A stretch of 64,000 nucleotides of DNA from Streptomyces sp. NBC_01723 (GTDB lineage: Bacteria; Actinomycetota; Actinomycetes; Streptomycetales; Streptomycetaceae): assembly GCF_036246005.1 (NCBI RefSeq), contig NZ_CP109171.1, positions 4,018,001 to 4,082,000 on the forward strand, given 5' to 3'. This document shows, one piece after another, positions 9,361 to 18,225 of this stretch. How positions within the stretch are numbered: the first letter of the stretch is position 1; the number at the start of each line of letters is the position of its first letter. Under the pieces are notes generated by a model, which did no database searches, was not told the DNA's origin, and worked only from the letters and a program-made list of their open reading frames with translations. Position numbers and translations under genes: made by a program.

Positions 9361-9388
9361 GGTCCCCGGGTCGCGTGACCCGGGGACC
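9361..9388 (+). terminator. Rho-independent-like terminator after ino1
   Basis: GGTCCCCGGGTC and GACCCGGGGACC form a perfect 12-bp stem around GCGT, followed by TTTCCC. Confidence 0.85.
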
Positions 9389-9413
9389 TTTCCCGTATGT
9401 GAGGCTGTGCCCC

Positions 9414-10676
9414 ATGGCCGTCGTCCGTGACCTGCGCGTCCTGCTGCGCCTGAAGGGCTTTCGGCGCCTGCTCGCCGTGCGCCTGCTCTCCCAGGGCGCC
9501 GACGGCGTCTACCAGGTCGCGCTCGCCACCTACGTCGTCTTCTCCCCGGAGAAGCAGACCTCGCCCGCCGCCGTCGCCTCCGCGATGGCGGTCCTGCTGC
9601 TCCCCTACTCCCTGGTGGGCCCCTTCGCGGGCGCCCTGCTGGACCGCTGGCGCCGCCGCCAGGTCTTCCTGTACGGCAACCTGCTGCGCGCCGTGCTGGC
9701 CTCGGTGACGGCGGTACTGATGATCGCCTCCGTCCCGGACTGGCTCTTCTACGTCTCCGCGCTCTGCGTCACCGCCGTCAACCGCTTCGTCCTCGCGGGA
9801 CTGTCCGCCGCGCTGCCCCGGGTGGTCGACGCCGAGCGCCTGGTGATCGCCAACTCCCTCTCCCCGACGGCCGGCACCCTCGCCGCGACGGCGGGCGGCG
9901 GCCTGGCCTTCGTCGTACGCCTCGTGATCGCGGACTCCGACGCGGCCGTGGTGCTGCTCGGCGCGGCCCTGTACCTCTGCGGGGCACTCGCCTCGCTGCG
10001 CATCGCCGTCGAGCTGCTGGGCCCCGACCCCGGGCGCATCCCGCCGCGGGTCGCCTCCGCGCTCGCCGGCACCGCCCGCGACCTGGTGGCAGGGGTACGC
10101 CACCTCGCCGCACCCGCTCGCCGGGAGGCGGCCTGGGCGCTCGCGGGCATGACCCTTATGCGCTTCTGCTACGGCGCCCTGCTGGTCATGCTGCTGATGC
10201 TGTGCCGGTACGCCCTGGCCTCGGACACGGAGGAAGGGCTCGCCCTGCTGGGGCTGGCTCTCGGTGTCTCCGGGGCGGGCTTCTTCGCGGCCGCGGTCGT
10301 CACCCCCTGGGCGGCGGGGCGGCTGGGGCCGGGCCGCTGGATGGCCGTGTGCGCGGCCGCGGCCACGGTGCTGGTGCCGGTACTCGGCCTGCCGTTCGCC
10401 ACGGTGCCGCTGCTCGCGGCGGCGTTCGTGCTGGGCCTGACTACGCAGGGGGCGAAGATCGCGACCGACACGGTCGTGCAGTTCTCGGTCGACGACTCCT
10501 TCCGCGGCAGGATCTTCTCCGTCTACGACGTGCTGTTCAACGTCGCCTTCGTCGGCGCCGCCGGGGTGGCCGCGCTGATACTGCCGGCGGACGGCCGGTC
10601 GGTGCCGCTGGTGTTGACGGTTGCCGTGATTTACGGAGCGGTTGCTGCGGCTATGGCCCGGTTTGAGAGCCAGTAA
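9414..10676 (+). CDS. MFS transporter
   Basis: 420 aa with about 12 predicted membrane spans. An MFS fold is supported by YSLVGPFAGALLDRWRRRQV near residue 65, which matches the loop 2-3 motif (GxLaDrxGrr), and by the two six-span halves separated by a loop near residues 210-240. The substrate is unknown; the N-terminus resembles efflux-type MFS proteins. The ATG at 9414 has GAGG 9 bases upstream. It starts only 25 bases after the ino1 terminator, so its promoter must overlap that hairpin region or transcription reads through. A 123-base gap follows before the next gene. Confidence 0.85.
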   Translation: MAVVRDLRVLLRLKGFRRLLAVRLLSQGADGVYQVALATYVVFSPEKQTSPAAVASAMAVLLLPYSLVGPFAGALLDRWRRRQVFLYGNLLRAVLASVTAVLMIASVPDWLFYVSALCVTAVNRFVLAGLSAALPRVVDAERLVIANSLSPTAGTLAATAGGGLAFVVRLVIADSDAAVVLLGAALYLCGALASLRIAVELLGPDPGRIPPRVASALAGTARDLVAGVRHLAAPARREAAWALAGMTLMRFCYGALLVMLLMLCRYALASDTEEGLALLGLALGVSGAGFFAAAVVTPWAAGRLGPGRWMAVCAAAATVLVPVLGLPFATVPLLAAAFVLGLTTQGAKIATDTVVQFSVDDSFRGRIFSVYDVLFNVAFVGAAGVAALILPADGRSVPLVLTVAVIYGAVAAAMARFESQ

Positions 10677-10799
10677 GTGTCACATCAGTGACACAGAGCC
10701 CTACCGGAGTGCGGACTTGCCAGTGGGACCCGATAACTTACGTGCGTCTTATCTCGCGGCATGTCCGCGACACGTGCCTATTTTCCAGGGGGACCCCCA

Positions 10800-11309
10800 G
10801 TGACCACTCAGCCGCCGCCGCAGGGCAACCCGTTCGCCCAGGGCCAGCCGCAGGCTCCGCAGCAGCCCCAGGGACAGAACCCCTACGCGCAGGGGCAGCA
10901 GGGCTTCCCGCAGCAGCCCGGTCAGCCCGGCGTCCCCCCGCAGGGCGCGCCGTACGCGCCGATCCCGCCGGAGCCGGCCCGCCGCAAGCCGAGCTTCAAG
11001 ATGATCAAGAACATCGTCATCGCTGTGATCGTCGTGGGTGTCGCGGTGGGCGGGTACATCGCCAGCCGGGACGACGCCGAGCAGGCAGCCGTGGGTGACT
11101 GCCTGAAGTCCGCGTCGTCGTCCTCGGACCGCATGGAGGTCGTGGACTGCTCCTCCTCGGAGTCCGAGGGCAAGGTCCTCAAGAAGGTCAAGGGGCACTT
11201 CACCTCGATCAGCGCCGAGACCGAGTGCCGGAAGGTCGATGGAGCCACTGGCTTCTACGCCGAGACCGGCGACGGAGAAGAGTTCCTGCTCTGCCTCGGC
11301 GAGGCCTGA
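10800..11309 (+). CDS. Small Pro/Gln-rich N-terminus membrane protein, 169 aa
   Basis: GTG start with a GGGGGA stretch just upstream. Residues 1-58 are a low-complexity Pro/Gln/Gly tail (PQGNPFAQGQPQ...). One transmembrane helix follows (about 72-88, NIVIAVIVVGVAVGGYIAS). The remaining 80 residues are extracellular with paired cysteines (GDCLK, VVDCSSS, ETECRK, LLCLGEA), which suggests two disulphides. This is the common Streptomyces DUF4190/LppU-like arrangement; I cannot name the family with certainty. A region with two parS palindromes separates it from convergent pcnA. Function unknown. Confidence 0.75.
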   Translation: MTTQPPPQGNPFAQGQPQAPQQPQGQNPYAQGQQGFPQQPGQPGVPPQGAPYAPIPPEPARRKPSFKMIKNIVIAVIVVGVAVGGYIASRDDAEQAAVGDCLKSASSSSDRMEVVDCSSSESEGKVLKKVKGHFTSISAETECRKVDGATGFYAETGDGEEFLLCLGEA

Positions 11310-11331
11310 GAAATCCAGGGCACAGCCCGAC

Positions 11332-11379
11332 TGCTGCTTCGGGGCCATGTTTCACGTGAAACATGGCCCCGAAGCAGCA
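11332..11379. repeat. 48-bp perfect palindrome centred on a parS site
   Basis: Both arms are identical over 24 bases and the central 14 bases are parS. It lies in the convergent gap after the small membrane-protein gene. The arms read GCTTCGGGGCCAT before the parS core and their complement after it. With no loop other than parS itself it could act as a terminator or cruciform. Confidence 0.9.
11349..11362. promoter_or_regulatory. parS: parS site 3
   Basis: Perfect GTTTCACGTGAAAC at the centre of the 48-bp palindrome at 11332-11379. About 21 kb from oriC. Confidence 0.95.
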
Positions 11380-11400
11380 CGACGGCGGCACAGCGGCAGC

Positions 11401-11454
11401 GCATGAGGAGAGGGCGCTACGTTTCACGTGAAACGTAGCGCCCTCTCCTCATGC
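11401..11454. repeat. 54-bp perfect palindrome centred on a parS site
   Basis: Two perfect 27-base arms with parS at the centre; the outer arms read GCATGAGGAGAGGGCGCTAC and its complement. It includes the pcnA stop codon at 11449-11451. It is the second such element within 125 bases and may double as the pcnA terminator. Confidence 0.9.
11421..11434. promoter_or_regulatory. parS: parS site 4
   Basis: Perfect GTTTCACGTGAAAC at the centre of the 54-bp palindrome; 72 bases start-to-start from site 3. Confidence 0.95.
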
Positions 11455-12900
11455 GGATTCCACGCGCTGCGCCCACCAGTCCTTGAGCGCAGCCACCGCC
11501 GCGTCGTGCTCCATCGGGCCGTTCTCCAGGCGGAGTTCCAGCAGGTGCTTGTAGGCCTGGCCGACGGCCGGGCCGGGGGGAACTCCGAGGATCTCCATGA
11601 TCTGGTTGCCGTCCAGGTCGGGGCGGATCGCGTCCAGTTCCTCCTGCTGCTGGAGCTGGGCGATCCGGTCCTCCAGGCCGTCATACGCGCGTGCGAGAGC
11701 CGATGCCTTGCGCTTGTTGCGGGTCGTGCAGTCGGACCGGGTCAGCTTGTGGAGTCGGTCGAGCAGCGGGCCGGCGTCACGGACGTACCGGCGGACCGCT
11801 GAATCCGTCCACTCGCCCGTGCCGTAGCCGTGGAAGCGCAGGTGCAGCTCGACCAGGCGGGAGACGTCCTTCACCAGGTCGTTGGAGTACTTGAGCGCGG
11901 TCATGCGCTTCTTGGTCATCTTGGCCCCGACCACCTCGTGGTGGTGGAAGGAGACCCGGCCGTCGCTCTCGAAGCGGCGCGTGCGGGGCTTGCCGATGTC
12001 GTGCAGCAGGGCGGCCAGGCGGAGGGTCAGATCGGGACCCTCGCTCTCCAGGGCCATCGCCTGCTCCAGGACGATGAGCGTGTGGTCGTAGACGTCCTTG
12101 TGCCGGTGGTGCTCGTCACGCTCCAGGCGCAGCGCCGGCAGCTCGGGCAGGACCCGGTCCGCGAGGCCGCTCTCCACCAGCAGGGTCAGTCCCTTGCGGG
12201 GGTGCGAGGAGAGGACGAGCTTGTTCAGCTCCTCCCGGACCCGCTCGGCCGAGACGATGTCGATACGGCCGGCCATGTCCTTCATGGCGGCCACCACCTC
12301 GGGCGCGACCTCGAAGTCGAGCTGCGCCGCGAAGCGCGCGGCTCGCATCATCCGCAACGGGTCGTCCGAGAAGGAGTCCTCCGGAGTGCCCGGAGTGCGC
12401 AGCACACGCGCCGCGAGGTCGTCGAGCCCGCCGTGCGGATCGATGAACTCCTTCTCCGGAAGCGCGACCGCCATCGCGTTCACCGTGAAGTCGCGCCGGA
12501 CGAGGTCGTCCTCGATGGAGTCGCCGTAGGACACCTCCGGCTTGCGCGAGGTGCGGTCGTACGCCTCGGAGCGGTAGGTCGTCACCTCGATCTGGTAGCC
12601 GTCCTTCTGCGCCCCGACCGTCCCGAAGGCGATCCCGACCTCCCAGACGGCGTCCGCCCAGGGGCGCACGATCGCCAGTACGTCCTGGGGACGGGCGTCG
12701 GTCGTGAAGTCCAGATCGTTGCCGAGCCGGCCGAGCAACGCGTCCCGGACCGAGCCGCCGACCAGGGCGAGAGAGAACCCGGCCTCCTGGAAACGGCGGG
12801 CAAGTTCGTCGGCGACGGGGGCGACCCGCAGTGGTTCGCGCATCGCGGGGGACGGCTCCGGGCTCAGGGCGCTGGGGCTGGCTTCGTTGACGTTCGGCAC
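11449..12900 (-). CDS. pcnA: CCA-adding tRNA nucleotidyltransferase
   Basis: 483 aa. It adds or repairs the 3'-CCA of tRNAs. The N-terminal nucleotidyltransferase domain has LVGGSVRDALLGR near residue 45 and the metal-binding DLDFTTDARP. An RRDFTVNAMA segment follows, and a C-terminal HD domain (ALLHDIGKPRTR near residue 290) gives the phosphohydrolase-type bacterial/actinobacterial form. The start is the GTG at 12900; its upstream Shine-Dalgarno is weak, and an internal ATG at 12843 is an alternative. The window itself shows a use for this enzyme, since its tRNA-Ala gene lacks an encoded CCA. The 12901-13125 gap to the divergent DUF6049 gene shows no gene. Confidence 0.93.
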   Translation of the reverse strand: MPNVNEASPSALSPEPSPAMREPLRVAPVADELARRFQEAGFSLALVGGSVRDALLGRLGNDLDFTTDARPQDVLAIVRPWADAVWEVGIAFGTVGAQKDGYQIEVTTYRSEAYDRTSRKPEVSYGDSIEDDLVRRDFTVNAMAVALPEKEFIDPHGGLDDLAARVLRTPGTPEDSFSDDPLRMMRAARFAAQLDFEVAPEVVAAMKDMAGRIDIVSAERVREELNKLVLSSHPRKGLTLLVESGLADRVLPELPALRLERDEHHRHKDVYDHTLIVLEQAMALESEGPDLTLRLAALLHDIGKPRTRRFESDGRVSFHHHEVVGAKMTKKRMTALKYSNDLVKDVSRLVELHLRFHGYGTGEWTDSAVRRYVRDAGPLLDRLHKLTRSDCTTRNKRKASALARAYDGLEDRIAQLQQQEELDAIRPDLDGNQIMEILGVPPGPAVGQAYKHLLELRLENGPMEHDAAVAALKDWWAQRVESA

Positions 12901-13125
12901 AACAGAACAGGGTACGTGGCCCGGGCGGAGCCAGGCGCCCCCATTGATCGCGGCCCGAATCCCCCAGTTCGGCCCCGCTCCCTTTATAGGCGCACATACG
13001 GGGCGGCCCGCCCCCGCAGGCGATCTTGTGGCGTACGCCGCGGCACTTCCTCTCCGCGCACATCGTTACCATGCGTGGACGCACATTCCGACGACCACTG
13101 ATCACGACGAGGGACGGGCGAGCGC

Positions 13126-15522
13126 GTGGCCGAGGCGGCAGACTTCCAGGGGACCAGTCCCTCACCTGCCCGCCGGTGGCTCCGGCGCACCACGGCACTG
13201 CTCGCCGGGGCGCCGCTGCTGGCCGGCCTGGTCCAGCTGCCCACGGCCGGCGCGGCACACGCCGACGGCAAGCCGTCCGCCCGGGCCGACGGCGATTCGG
13301 GCCCGGTGGCCGTCGCCGTCGACTCGCTGACCCCCTCGGCGCCCACGGACGGGGACACGGTGACCGTGTCCGGCACCGTCACCAACAACGGCAAGCAGGC
13401 CGTCACCGACGCCCACGTGGGCCTGCGCGTGGGCCCCGAGGTGGACACCCGCTCGTCCGTCGACTCGATCGCCAAGGAGAGCGACAACCTCCAGGGGTCC
13501 ATCGCCCCGGAGATCGAGAACAAATACACCGAGAAGTTCTCCAAGCTGGTCCCGGGCGTGGCCGAGCACTTCAACATCTCCGTGCCCGCCGACGACCTGA
13601 ACCTCGGCGAGGACGGCGTCTACGAATTCGCCGTCTCGCTCTCCGGGCAGACCTCCGCACAGCCGTGGGAGCAGATCCTCGGCATCCAGCGGACCTTCCT
13701 GCCGTGGCAGCCCGGTGGGGCCGACACCAAGACGAAGACGACGGCCCTGTGGCCGCTGATCTCCACCACGCACATGGCCGCCGAGACGGGGCCGAACGAG
13801 GAGCAGACCCCGGTCCTCCTCAATGACGACCTGGCCAAGGAGATCTCCCCCGGCGGCCGGCTGAACCAGATGCTGACGCTGGGCAAGGATCTCGACGTCA
13901 CCTGGGTGGTCGACCCGGACCTGCTGGCCTCCGTCGACGCGATGACCGGCAGCTACCGCGTCCGGGACGGCGAGAACACCGTCGCCGGAACCCATCAGGA
14001 CGTCGCCAAGCAGTGGCTCGCCGACTTGCAGGACGCGGTGGCCGACAAGGAGGTCGTCGCCCTCCCCTTCGCCGACCCCGACCTGGCGTCCCTGGCCCAC
14101 AACGGCACGGACGTCACCGGCTCACTGAGCCAGCTGAAAAGCGCCACGGACGTGATCGAAGACACGGTCGGGACAATCCTCCACGTGAAGCCGAGCACCG
14201 AGTTCGCCTGGCCGGTGGACGGCGCCGTCGACCGGTCGATCGTCAAGGTCGCGACCTCCGCCGGCGCCGACAAGGTGATCGCCCGCAGCGACAGCCTCCA
14301 GGAGAGCAACGGTCTCTCGTACACGCCGTCCGCCGCCCGCCCCGTCGGCGGCGGCACCACGGCCGTCGTCGCGGACGCCCGGCTGTCCACGGCGTTCGAG
14401 GGCGACCTGACGAAGGCGTCCTCGTCCACGCTGGCGGTGCAGCGGTTCCTCGCCCAGAGCCTGGGCCTGGGCCTCCAGACCGGGAAGCAGCGCAGCGTGG
14501 TCATCGCACCGCAGCGCATGCCGTCCGGGAGCCAGGCACGCGCGATGGCCGAGGCGCTGCGCGCGCTGCAGGGGAGCACCTGGTCCGAGTCCCAGAAACT
14601 GGGGGCCGCCGCGGGGGCCAAGCCGGACCCGGACGCCACCACGAAGGTTCCGGGGACCTCGTCGTACCCCTCGGAACTGCGCAAGAACGAGCTGCCGCGG
14701 TCGGCGTTCGAGGAGATCGCCCGGACCCAGGGCACGCTCGACAACTTCCAGGTCGTCCTGTCCAACCCGTCCCGCGTGGTGACTCCCTTCGGACGCGCCC
14801 TCAACCGGGAGATGTCCGTGTCCTGGCGGGGCCGGACCACCGAGGCGGAGTCGTTCCGCGACGGCGTGAAGCGTTACCTCGACGGGCTCACCGGCCGGGT
14901 CAGACTGATCGACAAGTCCGAGACCAAGCTCTCCGGGCGCAGCGCCACCATCCCGGTGACGGTGCAGAACAACCTGGTGCAGGACGTCGGGCCCCTGGTT
15001 CTACGGCTCACCTCGACCAACCCGACGCGCCTGGAGATCGACGGCGACCGGTACGAGGAGCAGCCGATCTCGGTCTCCGGCGGCCACAGCCAGTCGGTGA
15101 AGTTCCCCACGTCCGCCAATGCCAACGGCCGGGCGACGGTGATCGCCCAGCTGTACACGATGGACGGACGCAAGTACGGCAAGCCCGTCACCTTCGACGT
15201 GAAGGTCACCGAGATCACGGCCACCGTGATGCTCGTCATCGGCGGCGGTGTCCTGCTGCTCGTCCTCGCCGGCTTCCGGATGTACACGCAGCGCAAGCGC
15301 GCCGCGGCCCGGGACGCCGAGAAGAACGGTTCCGACGGGTCGGAGGCGCCCGAGGACCCCGAAGACGGACCGGAGAACCCGGACGGCACCGAGGGGCGTC
15401 TCAAGAAGGAGTCCGAGGCACCGGCCCGGGCAGGCGACCCCGAGCAGCCGAGTGACCCGACACCAAACGCCGCAACGGAAAGCACGGACCCGTCCGGCAC
15501 GGGTGAGAGAGTGGACCGTTGA
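13126..15522 (+). CDS. DUF6049-like exported membrane-anchored protein (Rv3909-like)
   Basis: 798 aa. A GTG start leads into a twin-arginine-containing signal region (RRWLRRTTALLAGAPLLAGL, about 18-37) ending near AAHADG. A large extracellular part has Ig-like beta character (VSGTVTNNGKQAVTDAHV near 85; IPVTVQNNLVQDVGPL near 610). One transmembrane segment (TVMLVIGGGVLLLVLAGF, about 700-718) and an acidic Pro/Glu-rich cytoplasmic tail follow. Its position directly before murJ equals that of mycobacterial Rv3909, supporting the family call. No catalytic motif was seen. The murJ gene starts 44 bases later, so the two are likely co-transcribed; a role beside lipid II export is inference. Confidence 0.78.
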   Translation: MAEAADFQGTSPSPARRWLRRTTALLAGAPLLAGLVQLPTAGAAHADGKPSARADGDSGPVAVAVDSLTPSAPTDGDTVTVSGTVTNNGKQAVTDAHVGLRVGPEVDTRSSVDSIAKESDNLQGSIAPEIENKYTEKFSKLVPGVAEHFNISVPADDLNLGEDGVYEFAVSLSGQTSAQPWEQILGIQRTFLPWQPGGADTKTKTTALWPLISTTHMAAETGPNEEQTPVLLNDDLAKEISPGGRLNQMLTLGKDLDVTWVVDPDLLASVDAMTGSYRVRDGENTVAGTHQDVAKQWLADLQDAVADKEVVALPFADPDLASLAHNGTDVTGSLSQLKSATDVIEDTVGTILHVKPSTEFAWPVDGAVDRSIVKVATSAGADKVIARSDSLQESNGLSYTPSAARPVGGGTTAVVADARLSTAFEGDLTKASSSTLAVQRFLAQSLGLGLQTGKQRSVVIAPQRMPSGSQARAMAEALRALQGSTWSESQKLGAAAGAKPDPDATTKVPGTSSYPSELRKNELPRSAFEEIARTQGTLDNFQVVLSNPSRVVTPFGRALNREMSVSWRGRTTEAESFRDGVKRYLDGLTGRVRLIDKSETKLSGRSATIPVTVQNNLVQDVGPLVLRLTSTNPTRLEIDGDRYEEQPISVSGGHSQSVKFPTSANANGRATVIAQLYTMDGRKYGKPVTFDVKVTEITATVMLVIGGGVLLLVLAGFRMYTQRKRAAARDAEKNGSDGSEAPEDPEDGPENPDGTEGRLKKESEAPARAGDPEQPSDPTPNAATESTDPSGTGERVDR

Positions 15523-15566
15523 GGATGTCGTGGCCGGTCGGCCCGGGACGATGAGGTGGGGTAGCG

Positions 15567-18086
15567 ATGAACGCGCCGTACGACGGTGACCGCGGTCGGT
15601 CCGCGGACGGCTCGGGCCACCCCGAGGGCCCGCCGCAGGACCCCCGTCAGACGCCGCCGCAGCCGCCCGCGGACATGTACCTCCAGGACGCCTACGACCA
15701 GGATCCCTACCGGGCACAGGACCTCTCCGCCCAGGACCCGGTCTCCGAGGCGCTCTACGACCGCGCCGCGCACCCCCCGCCGCCGCCGGGCGCGTACCCG
15801 CAGCAGCCGTTGTACTCCCAGCCCGCCCAGTCGCCGCATGCCCCCGACCCGCGCGTCTGGGGGCAGACCCCGGCCCCCGAACCGGAGGGCCCGACGCAGT
15901 ATCTGCCGTACGGCGACGACCCGCGGACCACCCAGTTCGTCGGCGTGGACGACCTGGTCACCCAGGCCGGTGACCAACGCCACGAGCCGGACGCCTTCGC
16001 GCACCTCTTCCGCGACCAGCAGCAGGGCGGCGGCCACCCCTCGTACGACGACCACGCCGGCGTACCCGCACCCGCCCAGGCACCGGGGCCGTACGGCGCT
16101 CCCCAGGGCCCGGCCCCGTACGGCGGCCCCGAGGGCCCCACCCAGTACGGCGGCCCCCAGGGCCCGGCCCCGTACGGCGGCCCGCAGGGACCGGCGCAGT
16201 ACGGCGGCCCGCAGGGACCGGCGCAGTACGGCGGCCCGCAGGGACCGGCCCAGTACGGAGCCCCGCAAGGGACCGGCCCCTACGGAAACCCTCCGGCACC
16301 CGGCCAGTACGGCGGCCCGGCACCGGGGCATGAGCAGCACGCGCCACCCGCTCCCGGCCAGTACGCGGTCGCCCCGACCCCGGAAGCGGCCGAGGCCCCC
16401 CTCGTGGAGCCCGAGCCGGCTTCCGCGGCCGCTCCGGCCGGCGCGGCCAAGAAGGGCGGTCGCGCGGGTGGCCTCCTGAAGTCGAGCGCCGTGATGGCCG
16501 CGGGCACGATGGTGTCGCGGCTGACGGGGTTCATCCGGTCGGCGCTGATCGTCTCGGCTCTGGGCGTCGGGTTGCTCGGAGACACCTTCCAGGTCGCCTA
16601 CCAGCTGCCCACGATGATCTACATCCTCACCGTCGGCGGCGGCCTCAACTCTGTCTTCGTACCGCAGCTCGTCAGGGCGATGAAGGACGACGAGGACGGT
16701 GGCGAGGCCTTCGCCAACCGTCTGCTGACCCTCGTCATGGTGGCGCTGGGCGCCCTGACCGTGATCACCGTCTTCGCCGCACCCCTGCTGATCCGGCTGC
16801 TGTCCAACCCTGTCGCCAGTGACCCGGCCGCGAACGAGGTCGGTATCACCTTCGTCCGCTACTTCCTGCCGTCGATCTTCTTCATGGGCCTCCATGTGGT
16901 GATGGGGCAGATCCTCAACGCCCGCGGCAGGTTCGGCGCGATGATGTGGACGCCGGTCCTCAACAACATCGTCATCATCGTGACCCTGGGGATGTTCATC
17001 TGGGTCTACGGCACCGCAGAGAACTCGGGGATGAAGGTCACCAGCATCCCGCCGGAGGGCGAGAAGCTGCTCGGTATCGGGGTGCTGCTGGGCCTCGTCG
17101 TCCAGTCCCTGGCCATGATCCCCTACCTGCGAGAGACGGGGTTCCGGCTCCGCCCGCGCTTCGACTGGAAGGGCCACGGACTCGGCAAGGCCGTCACCCT
17201 CGCCAAGTGGACGGTCCTGTTCGTGCTCGCCAACCAGGCCGGCGCCATGATCGTCATTCAGCTCTCCACCGCGGCCGGCAAGGCCTCGCCCGTCGACGGC
17301 ACCGGCTTCGCCGCCTACGCGAACGCGCAATTGATCTGGGGCCTGCCCCAGGCCATCATCACCGTCTCCCTGATGGCCGCCCTGTTGCCCCGCATCTCCC
17401 GCTCGGCGTCCGAGGAGGACGGCGGAGCGGTGCGGGACGACATCTCCCAGGGCCTGCGCACCACAGCCGTCGCCATCGTCCCTGTGTCCTTCGCATTCGT
17501 CGCGCTCGGCATTCCGATGTGCACGCTCATGTTCGGTTCCTCGGGCACCGGCGAGGCCACCAACATGGGCTACATGCTGATGGCCTTCGGCCTCGGCCTC
17601 ATCCCGTACTCCGTCCAGTACGTCGTCCTGCGCGCCTTCTACGCCTACGAGGACACCCGGACGCCCTTCTACAACACGGTCATCGTGGCCGTGGTCAACG
17701 CCGCCGCCTCGGGACTCTGTTTCCTCCTGCTGCCAGCGCGCTGGGCCGTGGTCGGCATGGCCGCCTCCTACGGCCTGGCCTACGTGATCGGTGTGGGCAT
17801 CGCCTGGCGCAGGCTGCGCAAGCGGCTCGGCGGCGACCTCGACGGCGCCCGGGTGCTGCGGACGTATGCCCGGCTGTGCATCGCGTCCGTCCCGGCCGTC
17901 CTGCTCAGTGGCGCGGCCTGCTACGCCATCACCAGGTCGCTCGGTCAGGGTGTCGTGGGATCGTTCGCCGCGCTGCTGGCCGGCGGGCTACTGCTGTTCG
18001 GTGTCTTCTTCGTCGCCGCCCGCCGGATGCGCATCGAGGAGGTCAACTCTCTGGTCGGCATGGTGCGCGGACGCCTGGGACGCTGA
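15567..18086 (+). CDS. murJ: MurJ/MviN lipid II flippase with long repeat-rich N-terminus
   Basis: 839 aa. Residues from about 300 on form the 14-span MATE/MOP-type flippase that moves lipid II across the membrane: KSSAVMAAGTMVSRLTGFIR near 307, then VPQLVRAMKDDE, LVVQSLAMIPYLRETGFRLRP and DTRTPFYNTV. The first 290 residues are an unusual cytoplasmic Pro/Gly/Gln/Tyr-rich tail with tandem 9-residue units such as GGPQGPAQY (about 170-255). Start ATG at 15567 with a GGGGTAG stretch about 5-11 bases upstream. Mycobacterial MurJ carries a pseudokinase at its C-terminus; here that part is a separate gene downstream (18226). Confidence 0.93.
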   Translation: MNAPYDGDRGRSADGSGHPEGPPQDPRQTPPQPPADMYLQDAYDQDPYRAQDLSAQDPVSEALYDRAAHPPPPPGAYPQQPLYSQPAQSPHAPDPRVWGQTPAPEPEGPTQYLPYGDDPRTTQFVGVDDLVTQAGDQRHEPDAFAHLFRDQQQGGGHPSYDDHAGVPAPAQAPGPYGAPQGPAPYGGPEGPTQYGGPQGPAPYGGPQGPAQYGGPQGPAQYGGPQGPAQYGAPQGTGPYGNPPAPGQYGGPAPGHEQHAPPAPGQYAVAPTPEAAEAPLVEPEPASAAAPAGAAKKGGRAGGLLKSSAVMAAGTMVSRLTGFIRSALIVSALGVGLLGDTFQVAYQLPTMIYILTVGGGLNSVFVPQLVRAMKDDEDGGEAFANRLLTLVMVALGALTVITVFAAPLLIRLLSNPVASDPAANEVGITFVRYFLPSIFFMGLHVVMGQILNARGRFGAMMWTPVLNNIVIIVTLGMFIWVYGTAENSGMKVTSIPPEGEKLLGIGVLLGLVVQSLAMIPYLRETGFRLRPRFDWKGHGLGKAVTLAKWTVLFVLANQAGAMIVIQLSTAAGKASPVDGTGFAAYANAQLIWGLPQAIITVSLMAALLPRISRSASEEDGGAVRDDISQGLRTTAVAIVPVSFAFVALGIPMCTLMFGSSGTGEATNMGYMLMAFGLGLIPYSVQYVVLRAFYAYEDTRTPFYNTVIVAVVNAAASGLCFLLLPARWAVVGMAASYGLAYVIGVGIAWRRLRKRLGGDLDGARVLRTYARLCIASVPAVLLSGAACYAITRSLGQGVVGSFAALLAGGLLLFGVFFVAARRMRIEEVNSLVGMVRGRLGR
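16075..16330 (+). repeat. In-frame tandem repeat coding for GGPQGPAQY-type units in murJ
   Basis: About eight imperfect copies of a 27-base unit (for example GGCGGCCCGCAGGGACCGG as its first part), each coding nine residues. Copies at about 16180-16260 are almost identical, which makes the array prone to length change. Confidence 0.8.
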
Positions 18087-18225
18087 GACCCGGGGTAGGC
18101 GCACAACCATCGTCCGCCGCCGTGTGTCGTGCATAGCGCCGGACTGTGGGCACAATTGGGTTCGGCGTCGGACGCGCGCATCGGGAGTCGGCCGACGCGC
18201 ATCGAATGGGGAGGCAGGAACGACG

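Noticed and set aside
8217..10103. 628-codon antisense open frame over ino1 and the MFS gene
   Set aside because: Low-complexity shadow of genes with clear family motifs on the plus strand.
12901..13125. NUDIX (Rv3908-like) gene expected from mycobacterial synteny between pcnA and the Rv3909-like gene
   Set aside because: The gap is only 225 bases with no NUDIX box in any frame, so the gene is absent here.
14170..14190. Near-parS sequence CCACGTGAAG in the DUF6049 gene
   Set aside because: Only part of the 14-mer matches; all accepted sites are perfect.
16075..16330. Separate repeat element or mobile DNA in murJ
   Set aside because: The repeats keep the reading frame and make regular nine-residue units, so they are part of the protein.
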